Assembly (NCBI GenBank): GCA_028565635.1
Contig: JAOXYB010017851.1
Span: 1-35,728, forward strand
DNA from: Phoronis ovalis
Lineage: Eukaryota; Phoronida; Phoronidae
Length of the DNA: 35,728 nucleotides
Direction of reading: 5' to 3'
Both the position numbers and the translations under genes were made by a program. The notes under the pieces are model-generated. The model had not been told where the DNA came from. It saw nothing but the letters and a program-made list of their open reading frames with translations, and searched no databases. Below, piece after piece: positions 20,763-31,739 of the stretch. Positions within the stretch are counted from its first letter, which is position 1. Each line of letters starts with the position of its first letter.

Positions 20763-23700
20763 TACTAGATTTATCGGTATTATATCTTAACAGACTGGAT
20801 AATTGTATATAACAGCGGATCAATACCTATGTTCAGATTTATTCTAATTTTAATAATACACACAAAGGGGTTTATAGCCTTGCTTATTTTTATTTGTATT
20901 CAGAGTTGTTGACATAACTAAAGGTTATGTATTTCACCAAAACATCTATTCTACATTAATAACTTTACCAAATTTTATTTCACGATATTTAGTTGCAAAA
21001 ACCTATATTTACGAGCAGTTAATATTTACTAGTATAAAAGAGATGCAGCACCTCCCGGGGCAGTACCTGTGAATATTAGCTGTACTGCAGTATATAAAAT
21101 GATTGGCATATTTGCTTTGTTGTTTTAGAAAACTATCAAACTTTATTTTTACAAAAAACAATGTGTTATAGGAAAATAAAACTTAAAAATAAAAAGTTCT
21201 AAATCGCAACTGTTTTGAATCCATGGTTGATACATTACACCTAGAAACATCATGTTGTGAAAAATAAAGATTAGATTTATATGACACATTCTTTACACGT
21301 TTTTTTTTCAATCACCCAAAACATTTTTGTTATCTGCAGCATGTGTTTCATAATGTGGTTCTCTTTTATACTAGATTGTATAATGCAACTTTACATTTTT
21401 ATTTATGTATCTTCTATTCATTATTAATATTTTCAAACATTATAATCGTACTTAAGCATATTTTTGATATTTTCATAAGATTTTTTTTGATTTTTTTAGT
21501 ACTGTTTTAAATGTTTCAGTGTTTAAAATTGTTCTTGATATCCATGAATTGTAAGCCTGTTGCTTTTTTTATAATTATGTCTGTCTCTTAACCTGGTATC
21601 GACATCTAGTGACAAATATATTTCCAAATACTAATACGCAAGCGCTCTCTTGCGATGAGAATAACAATTTGTAACGAGGCGAAGAGTTCTCAGTTTGATG
21701 GTCAGTCCACTCAGCGACAGGCATTGTACATAGTCACATGAATATCAATTAATGTGAGTATACAGTGTAAATCAGTAAAAAAAAATAACCATAATTAAAT
21801 AAACATATACATGAATCATTAATAAATCTGTGAACTTAAAATTTTATGGAATTTCAAATATATGATGCTTAATAATACAGATTTTATGTATTTCCTAAAT
21901 AGGAGCATGGAAATAGCATACTATCAGTAAAAAACAGGTATTTACTAAGCAATAGTGATAAAATTACCGTAAAACTCACTTATGCTGAATTATATTTTCC
22001 TTGTAAGGTGTGGATAAGATGTAGGCCTAGTTATATTTAATTCATGCGAAATACACCGGAAATGACACGTTACTGATGCTATCTGCTCATTTGTTGTCAT
22101 ATTTAAAGTAACATGTGGATTATAGAAAAGAAATGACATTTTTCGACAAAACTACTTTAAAAGATAATTTAAACCTGTAAAGGTGTGCACCGGAAGAGTA
22201 TCCGTTTTCAAAAGCAGACGATCGATGATGTCATCTCTATCGGCATTTCCTATTGCTTTCAGGGGAGCCAAATGCAATTACAAACATTATTTTCACAAAA
22301 CATTTGCTATATTCTAACAAGGTTTAATTTTTCTTTTTGCGATTGGAATATAAACAGTATGTCCTCTTTTCACATTCCAAACATCTTAATTTTAAAAAGA
22401 TAATCCACGGACGTTTAGTTTATTTTTTTTTCGAACCCCCCTAAGTTTTTTTTATTGATCAATCTGTATATTTCTCGGATATGATGACGGGGTTATCATA
22501 AGTTTAGCATGTCATGATATAAGACAGTATAAGCATGATAATTAATTTTTATGACATTTATAGTAAACATAGCTAACTGTGGAAAACTCCGTATTCGAAT
22601 CTTAACCGTTTCTGAATAACCAAGATATCAGTGGATAAAACAGTTCCTAAACGCGTACGATCAGGCATTACAGGTAAGGTACTACATATATTCAACAAGT
22701 CATCTCCCAGTTATATCATAGCTGATACTATAACGGCTCAGTGCGTCTCAGTTTAAATTTAATGATATTAAAAATATAAACAAGTGTAATTTAACTCCAC
22801 CGCAGTTTAAGGATCGATCGGTATATAACAGAAATTAAAGTTCTTATATATCGGGATATACAAAATATATACATGTATATACTAAATTACGGCATTTTAA
22901 AAACAATTGGGTCGACTAATGGTAAAAAAAATGCTACATCAGTACAATTAGAAAAGTTCAACATACCTGAGAAATATAATGGTGTTAAATAGGTGTTTAA
23001 AGGTAACTAGATGAAATTTTAAAAAATGTAATAAGAGCCTAATTATCATAGTCATCATAATAATTGTTATGAATTGTTAATCCTTGAATGGTTATCTAGA
23101 TTCCGTCATCGTCCACCCCAGACGTTGTAATAAACTTACATGGTTATAATCGGATTACAGTTAATCTAATGAAATCTAATACAGTCCTTAAAGAGAGATA
23201 AAGTACATCATATTTATTGAAAGGGACAGTATAGTGAAAGAGACAGAGCTTAATTTTTGTAAGAGATAAAGGTCGTTGGATATAAATAAAAATTATCTTG
23301 CGTGCAGCATACAATGAGTTTAGTAACGATTCATGTCCTCCATTTTTTATATTTCAATAGAAACATACAAAAATACCCTATAAGCTTTCGGTTTAGTTTA
23401 TTTTAACATGTCTGTAATAGTTCGGGTTGCATTTGGTTCCTCTTTTTGTGTGTGAATAACACTTTTATTCGTATCATCGTGTAAACTTCTATTACGTGAA
23501 ATATTTATTCAGAGATTGGATAAGTTAAGTAAAGACTACATGTGAATAATTTCAATGAAATATAAATTTATAAAGCTGGCGAGTAAATACAGTTAGTAAA
23601 CCAGCTGCAAAAATATTATTTAAATTGTGGATGATCGCGAGAATGTTTATACTGGAATGATTAAATTTACAAATAAAATTTTATTTGTAAAAATATAACG

Positions 23701-24106
23701 TTCATTAGTACACAAGAGTGCTGATTTAGCGTAAAACTGCTCCATTGTAAAAGATATGCGCGACCAGCTAAGGGAGTCATTTTGTGGGATTCGCCTCATG
23801 CGCCTGGTACAACTATAAGATAGGAACGTTATCGAAATGAGCATTTCACTTTTTTGTCAGTTCTTTTTGTGTATCTTGAAATATGATACCCCATTACGAG
23901 GTACTATTCAAATACGCTTTGTGACAAGTGGTAAAATATTTCTTATATTACCGATCACGTTTAATCTATTATTATAATCAGACGATTATGTCTATGTCAA
24001 ACAATATTCAATGTCGCTTATTTTATATCAAATAATAGGAAGTCATTAATCTGTTCTCTCTCAACAGCGATAACTGCTGAGGTAAAGTTGAGTCGACAAG
24101 CAAAGA
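20763..24106. other. Intergenic region between divergent genes
   Basis: It holds the 5' regions of the death-domain gene (-) and the adaptor-like gene (+), with their promoters presumably inside. The frame upstream of the death-domain ATG stays open to 20762 without a Met. No ORF shows coding character, and no tRNA, repeat array or clear promoter motif was found by eye. Confidence 0.55.
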
Positions 24107-27100
24107 ATGACAAAAAACCCTGCTGACAATGGAGCCAAAAGTTATCACAAGATGAAGGACAGAGTGGAGGAAGCGTTTTTGTTTTTACGAACAGAACTGG
24201 TAAATTGATTTGTCTGTTTTATGTGCTTTTGATAGCTCAACTGCTTTACTGAAATTGATTTTGGCCCGGGGCTATCCCCAGGGGGGTACTGCCATCTAAA
24301 GTGCGTGGTTATATATACGTGACGCCCTATAGGGTATGGTTTTTGAGGGTCCCTGCTTGCAGCGAGGTATATATTTCAGTCCTGGACGCTTGCAACAGGG
24401 TACATTTTAGCTCACTGCTAACAACGGGTCCCGAAAATCTAACAACGTATATTTTTAGTCATTGGCACGTACTAAAGGGGAATGTTTTAGCGATGTTTGC
24501 TTATAAAGGGGTATGTTTTTTGCCATGGGTATCACTAAAGGGGTATATGTTTTAGTATCTTTTCTGACAACTTGGTAAGTTTGTAGCCATCGTTTCGGAC
24601 AAAGAGGTGCTTTTTGCCAAAGCTGGCTTGCAACGGGATGATTTTGAGGTCTGGGCCTCATCCCTGTACCATAAATTGGCCAAGTACCCCCCGGACTATC
24701 CCTCAGGGGCCTGTACATGTATACATAGATGCATTTTATATGTGTGATGCGAGGCAATTTTGTAAGTAATTCTCCTTACAAAACTTGGGCAAAAATATAA
24801 TCACATGACTTTTAGGAATTCAAATACAGTGACCTTTGGGTTTATGAGGCGTAATTTTATATTATGACCACCATCTGATTCATTACATATAATTCGGTCA
24901 AACTATAAATTACTTTGATATTTAATTTTAAAATTTACTTTGGCATAAAATTGTTTAATACATTTTTATGATATTTGCAAGGTTTGTTATTGACTTTTAT
25001 GACCAGAAAATACTATTTTTAGTTGTAACATTGTAACAATTTATCCTTGATGATTCCGATCAATGGACTACAACATGTTGTCAGATACCAAATTGTAAGG
25101 AAGCTTTATGTTTGACAAATCCATAACCTCATTAATTTATGCAAATAAATTCAAGGAAAATCCAATTTTCCTAAAAGTAATTATCTTTCGTATCATTTAA
25201 ATTGATTAGTGCACTGTCCTTAAAAGAATTGTACGTGTATTAGCGTCACTCTGTGTGTTGTTTTTTGCACTATATTTTTTTTGCAAGATAGCTTCTATAA
25301 TTAGGTATGAATTGTGCAGATGGAAAATTGTCCAGTAAAAATGTAGCGAAAGCACTTTAATATTGCCACATATATTTTATTCTTTATCACTATGCCGCAG
25401 TAACAATGGTATAAAAACAGATAAAAAAATGTTTAACAAGCACTTAAATATCAACATGCGTGAGAAAGGAAGTTCCTGTTACATTAGTCTGTAGTACATC
25501 ATGATTGGTTATCTTTAGAAGCAGAAATTGTTTCAAAACTAATCTGTTGTTTAAGGATTAAGGCTATGCGTGTGGTAGCAATTTTCGATCTATGGTGCAT
25601 GTGCAGTGATAAGAACCACTTTATTCTCACATACACAGAAACTTGATGCAGGTTTCCCATAACTAATATACTATGTACAACAGTAGTTTTCATAACGAGA
25701 TTAAGAAGATTGTATAGTTCAGTTTTGTTACGAGAATTTATTAAATTATGAACAAAATTGTTTACATATTTGTACACCCAGCATAGAACTAGTTTGTACC
25801 AAAAATCACTACGTAAGAACTGGGACTATTATAATTTAGTTACAATAGTGACTTCTGAAATACAACAACTAAAGTATTCCATAATTCAGCAAATTATTTC
25901 TTGAACAATCACATACTTACATATACTAGTATACAATTTCTACTCATCATGAAATTTATCGAAATGAAGTCCACAGCAGATTAAAATTCCAATTACTGTA
26001 CTTTATAAATCCCTCTCTTCAGGCATAAGAATAGGTAAATACGAATGAGAAATTGAAGTGGTCATTAAAAGAGCAATGCCCCTTAAGATTCTCTTTCATA
26101 CGAATGTTGTTGCGATATATATATTTCACAAAACCCTTTGAAAGATAACAAACCTTTTTCTTCTGTACACGATTGTGGATTTCTAGAATTTTCGCGACTG
26201 TATATTAATGCATTGGTACTGCAATCAATCAACCTAGTAACTGAACAAAATTTAATTAATGCCTCGAAATTTAAAAAATGGGTCTTTAAAAAAATTGAAG
26301 TAGCGCATTAAATAATATACTTATATATACAAGGCATAGTTTTTAAGTCAACATATACTTTTGAGTCATCTCATTTTATTTCTCATGCAAACTATAAAAT
26401 TCAGATGGATTGTTATCGCTCTATACCTCCGCCTTTGATCAATTCCCACACTGTTGCATGTGTTCTGTATAGTGTTGCACTTGCTTGGAATTGTGGCATG
26501 AATGAGTTACATGTAGATAGAGACTTTCGAAATGTACGTCCATAAACAGAACATCTAGAAACTGGGCAGTGTCAATAACGTTGCAAAAGTACGCATAATT
26601 ACAAGATCTGCTTGATGTAATTGTTAAAATATTTAACATGTTTTTTTCAGAAACTAATGCGTGAACAAGATGTTGCCTTGCTAAAACAATTGTTGCAAAT
26701 TCAGGATACGATAGCTACGCTATCTGGTAAAAGAGCCCGAAGACAAAGTTGTGGATCGCGATCAGATGTGACGGAAACACGGAAAGAACACGCATTTTTA
26801 AGTAAGTGTGCAACGTTCTTTACATATGTTTAATCTGCCATCGAAAAAAGTGAAATCTTCAGTTTGAAAAAAGTCTCGTGCCTGCCCCGGGATACCTGCT
26901 GCCAATCAAAAGAGTTGCCACAAATTCAAATACGAATGCGTTGTATGATACAGTATATTTTGATTGGATGGTATAGTGACTTTAATTTCGAATACAACAT
27001 TACGAATCTCAATATCCATCTTTGCAATGCCCAATGGAATATTCTCACAATACGTTCGCGGTCTTCCCGGAATGTATACTAAGATATGATCCCTGCGTTC

Positions 27101-28217
27101 GGAGGCTTCTCGATCAATTTCCAGTTGGCAGCAAGTTTACATGGTCTCTGAGTATCCGTATGTCTAAGTCAAATACAGCAACTCACTTATGATCGCCACT
27201 CTATACGATATACGTTACTTTATTTCTATAGAATATGTTGTTAATTTTATAATTTTTTTCATAGATTCAAGTTTACCATCTCGAATAGAATTGTACAGAA
27301 GACTGAGTGCTCCTCCTGACACTTATAACCAGGGCGATGACGAGGCTAACGAAGACGATAACATCAGCATCAATACGCTAGATGAAGAAGCATTTGATCA
27401 ACAAATATGTGATGATTACAGATCTAGAGGTAGCTGTTTAAGCTGTACATTATTCTATGCTGTGTCGAATTAGTAAAATGGAAGTTAGACACCATCTAAT
27501 AAATTTTCCTTTGGATGAAAAGAAGTTGATTAGAGAGCTCAAAAATGCCTCTGGAGCTCGAGGTACCCCAGTTCATTTGACTTGTTTTTATAGAGTGTTT
27601 ACGCATGTTGCCTGTATACAACGGAATGAAAACTAACCCCTTTCCTGTCGACATTGTTTTTCTGAATAAAAAATTTGGGGGACTTTTATTAGATGGTCTC
27701 TTAAAAGGGGGGTAGCTATATGTACTCAAACAAACGTGTCACCATACGTTTAAAGGTATTTTTAAGTGATGGCCTTAATTAACCCATATTTTTACCACCA
27801 TCTTACGTCAAATTTAAAATACGATATACAAATTTATCAATTCCTTATCCACGTGCCTTATCGTACTATTAAAAATATTTTTCAGATTCCTTTGGTTCCC
27901 TGGATGAAATCGATCTTGATCTTGAAAAAGAAATGGCTGATTATTTGTCTCCGTTACCGTCAGCTTTCAAAAGAATGAACTCAAGACGGGACGCTAGTAG
28001 ACGTACAAACAATAATATAAAAAATATCACAAAATGTTCAGCAAACGATCAGACAATCTCGTATAAAACTAATGAAAAAACCCCTGTTAAATACGAATTG
28101 TCCTACAGTGAATTATTAAAACGAAGTTCAAAACTGTGGAAAGATGTTCAGAATGAACAAAAAGAGACTGGTAAAGTTGACCAAAAGAAGATGGCTGCGC
28201 TCAAATTATTCTTATGA
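24107..28217 (+). CDS. Leucine-rich adaptor-like protein (LURAP1/FAM89-type motif), 4 coding exons, about 246 aa
   Basis: Exons are 24107-24199, 26651-26801, 27265-27429 and 27886-28217. The introns are phase 0, 1 and 1, with donors CTG|GTAAAT, TTAA|GTAAGT and AGAG|GTAGCT. The joined length of 741 nt is 247 codons with the stop. Across the first junction the protein reads VEEAFLFLRTEL then KLMREQDVALLKQLLQIQDTI, an uninterrupted amphipathic helix resembling the leucine-rich adaptor motif of LURAP1/FAM89-like proteins. Next come a basic Arg/Ser patch, an acidic region (about 110-135) and SFGSLDEIDLDLEKEMADYL. The Lys-rich C-terminus has a helix ending KKMAALKLFL. No signal peptide or membrane segment is visible. 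The start is the first ATG in the exon with A at -3. The gene model is good; the family name is a motif-level inference and its role (in relatives, cytoskeletal or signalling adaptor) is unproven here. Confidence 0.72.
24200..26650 (+). other. Intron 1 of the adaptor-like gene
   Basis: A 2.45-kb AT-rich intron (donor at 24200-24201, acceptor TTTTTTTCAG ending 26650). Besides the MITE-like element at 24263-24711 I see no coding or RNA gene in it. Confidence 0.65.
24263..24711. mobile_element. MITE-like element with imperfect terminal inverted repeats
   Basis: The left end 24263-24290 (starting GGCCCGGGGCTATCC, ending GGGGGGTACT) matches the reverse complement of the right end 24683-24711 imperfectly over about 28 bases. 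The interior carries several degenerate copies of AAAGGGGTATGTTTT at irregular spacing. It is much more GC-rich than its surroundings and has no coding capacity. The size of about 450 bp fits a non-autonomous DNA element. No clear target-site duplication is visible. Confidence 0.6.
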
Positions 28218-28989
28218 ATGAAGTGTGTTATTCCCGGACGTTATATATGATGCATTGAAATAGACATTTGTTATGAAACTCTTCATGTTACTATACTTGT
28301 ACTGATTATTGTTGATCACATAACAATACAATCGTGCTTTATATGTATAAACAGTTCTTACTTATACTTTATTATAATAGTATTGATGGTTTGAAATGAT
28401 CATAATGAGTGCGTTGCCTTGAATTAGAGCGTGCTCTTCAGTAGTCACCAAAATATAAAAAATATGCATTTCATACTTTAATTGAATCTGGAAAGTAAGT
28501 TTTTTGTTCATTTTTTGATACCACAATAAAAATGCTTACTCGGGAATATAAACCCGCACTGGGACAGAGATGTTATGCGGTAAGAAGGTACTGTTGATTT
28601 TCCTATTCATAATCAGTTGTAGAATGGAAAATGCGGACAATGCTATTGTATTATGTAGCACGACATCAGAAACAAATCTGTAATGTTATGTCGCATACCC
28701 ACAGTCGCGTGTGATTTGAACAAAAAACATCTGGTGGACGTTGGGGAAATCGTAAGCAGTTTTAAAAATACTTTCGTGGAGTTTTGGATAATATAATGAC
28801 AACAGTTAAAATTCAATTTCATTGAAGTTACAGCAAGCGTGTAAAAAAACATTAAGCACAATGATTTAAAAGAGGTATTCATCTTTTGCAGTAACTCTAC
28901 AATATTACAAAATCAATTCGTGAACTGTCAATTCAGTCGTTTAGCAATAGGTAGATGACTCAACCCATCTGTACAACGATATCATCACT
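28218..28989. other. 3' UTR of the adaptor-like gene and intergenic DNA
   Basis: Non-coding and AT-rich; apart from the poly(A) hexamer at 28525-28530 nothing is seen. Confidence 0.5.
28525..28530 (+). terminator. Candidate poly(A) signal for the adaptor-like gene
   Basis: Canonical AATAAA 308 bases after the stop codon. Confidence 0.4.
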
Positions 28990-30260
28990 GACAGAGTCTC
29001 GCAGGTAGTCCAAGAAGTAGATTTATCTGATGTTAAGCTCTGTCCATACATACAGCCACTTTCTTGCGTAGTCGAAAACTATTAAAATTACTCACTGGTA
29101 CTTGACCATCTTCAATTGTACAGAAAACTGCTTAAATTTTCCATCAATAAAGTTCATTAACATCAACCTGATGCTTAAATATCCGGTTATTATCAAACAC
29201 CTATGCACAGTTATTAGCAGAATTCATGGTCCTTTATAATTAATATTAAACTGATGCTTGGGAGTAAGCAGGTATAATCAATTAATTGCATATATTTGTT
29301 ACAAGTAGGAATTACTATAACATCATCGTTATAGTCGGGTATTTGGCATAAGGCCCCAATTAATGTAACCGCAGTGCTTTCCCAACGGTTGTGCGGAAAT
29401 CTTAAATTTCTGATTTTTTTTCTTTTTTCCTCCTTTACGTTGGCTTTTTTGGTTGTTTTTGTTTGAAAGGGAAATCATTGTGCAAGAGATTGAAACTAAT
29501 ATTAGTTTTTTAAATTAAAATACATCAAAATTTGATAGGATTATTTAAGCTAAGGCAAAAGTATGAGTTTGGGAATTTTTTGGGAGGTATATAGTCTAAA
29601 GCAAAAATGTTAGTGTCATGCCTGCACGAAAAATTAACTGGGAGTTAGAATACATATGATATTTAGTTCCTTACATACATTTTTTTCGCGCAATGTTTAG
29701 AACATTTTTATAATGATTTTTGTTACTGCAGAAGTGAATGAGAAAATCCATTGTGTCCTTATACTATTTAGGCTTATCAGTCATGAACTGTGCACGTTCT
29801 GTGAAAAATCAGATTTCTTCAACAACACATACTGCCTTCTTACGGCATGGTGATCAAGAGCCGAACAAATAGATTACTGCTGTCTGACTATTCCATAACT
29901 ATTCTATAAAGTTTCTTCATCTCTTCATATATGATTTCATCTTCTGCTTAGCCATATGTGATACAAATTTGAAGAATCTTGGTGCCTAAGACCTTTTTCC
30001 CAATTTTTTTTTATTGAATTTCGTGACTGGAAGATTTCATAGTGAAACGACATATAGAACTGGTCAAACAAAGTGCCCCAATTGTTTATGAACACGATCT
30101 CAAATATTTCTTTAAAAATGTCACCATTAGTGCATGGCCTGGCTGGATTACAAATTATATTTTGTTTTGATAACATGCTATATCATTGCTTGTTGTTCCA
30201 GTGCACAGCGGTCCTGTGCGATTCTTTGTTGCATGTTTTTGACGATTTCGAAATAAACCT
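28990..30260 (-). pseudogene. Decayed tandem duplicate of the TRIM-NHL gene
   Basis: Several collinear blocks match the intact gene at 31740-33773 on the same strand. About 29040-29210 matches its 3' flank (about 31470-31590). 29299-29327 matches 32045-32071, 29816-29990 matches about 32141-32310, and 30010-30045 matches about 32350-32385. About 30060-30210 matches about 33070-33215. Translated fragments such as INNWGTLFDQF parallel KNWRTLLDQT of the intact protein. The frame is broken by stops and indels. About 680 bp (NHL start and filamin domain) are missing between 30045 and 30060, and about 400 bp of extra sequence separate 29345 from 29800. The RING and B-box are not detectable. Confidence 0.8.
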
Positions 30261-31739
30261 CATCAGGTCTAGTTATGGATTTTTTTAAAAAGCAGTTGCT
30301 GTTTGTGAAGTGTATCTTAGTAGCTATAGGTGAGTGTCTCCATGGTACCGCTTAGTTAGTGGGCCTCTGAATATAAAGTGTATGAGCGCTTGTCGTTTAA
30401 ATAACTTAAAAGTCTATAATTTGATTACACGACCGTTTATTAGTTGCATAAATATTCCATGTTGTCGTTGTCTTTATTCATGTCGTTATGTGGGCTTCAG
30501 ACTTATAGAGCTTCTTATTTTCAAGCGTTCTCTGTACGGATGTCAATGTCAGTCCAGGTTGAAGCAAGTACAATATATCTAAAAGAACAATCTTAAATAC
30601 AACCAATCAGAAACGACAGACTAATTTTATCTGAATAAAGTGGCCCAATTAGGCCGAAACACAATACAAAACACGAGCAGAATACTATGTGGCCGTAATA
30701 AAGTGGTTCAAAGTCTACACACTTGTATATTAACTATGGAACACAAAAGACATCCAAGTCTTGTAGCTTCCCAAAGCAATTAAGACTTGTTTTTTTTTTT
30801 TGCTTTTTATTTGTGCAATATGTTTAAGATGAGTTTGCCTACAGCAAAGAAAAAACTAGCAGTTATATATTAGATCCATATTTATTAACCATCTATAAAT
30901 AGATTTAGTAATTATATAGAAAAAAAAGTTAACAAATCATTGGATAAACTTTTGCGGGAAAATCTTAAGTTTTTTAAAGGCAAACGTATAATTGCGAATA
31001 ATTTAAATACACACGAACACACAAACGAGGCGAACAACACCTGAGAAACTGTATACATGTTGATAAAATAAGATTGGTAAATAGATTTACATGTATAGCT
31101 GAACTATGCTGAGTATATAAATGTCATTAATGTGAAAATTTGTAAGAATTATTTTCGTTCATGTAGTATAGCCAACTCAGTTTCTATATTTTAATTGTCA
31201 TCTTATTGGGCTTTATACCTCTCAATTCCACGAACATTGCATAGTTATTTCGCGTACTACAGACTATAAAGTCAAAAATATTATCATATTTCATATTAAT
31301 TAACAACGATTCTTAAAGTTTGTACTACCTTTGGTGCACTTAATTTATGCCCGTTGATCAACTGTGTTGTGATGTCATCAATGTTCCGAAAATGTTGTTA
31401 CGCAAGTTATTGCTCTGTTTACAGTACTTTATGAATACACATGATGATCATTAATGATTCATCAGATCAGCAGCACTGTCCATACATATTCGATAGTATT
31501 TGACCATCTTGATAATGTGAAATTGTTTATCAGCAAAGTTCTTTAATATTAAGCTAATGCTTGAATATACATTCCTTATCAAACATCAGCAAAATCCAAT
31601 TATGTTTACTGAAATTAATACGGTATGTGGACAATAATTCTCTTATTGCCTTCCAAAGTTTCATTTCATGTTTTTTTCATTTCTGAAGAACGTTAATACT
31701 TTTAACTTTCTCTCAGTTAGTCTTAACATGGCACTACTT
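30261..31739. other. Intergenic DNA and 3' flank of the TRIM-NHL gene
   Basis: No coding signal. The part nearest the gene (about 31440-31640) has a relic copy at about 29040-29240. A minus-strand AATAAA lies at 30886-30881, about 850 bases past the stop. Confidence 0.5.

Noticed and set aside
22185-22403. 72-aa ORF in the large intergenic region
   Set aside because: Begins at a non-ATG codon and shows no domain or coding bias.
24301-24757. ORFs across the GC-rich block on both strands
   Set aside because: They are translations of the degenerate repeat inside the MITE-like element.
30640-30730. Possible retroelement end (GGCCGAAACACAA-like segment)
   Set aside because: Too short, no RT-like frame nearby, no target duplication.
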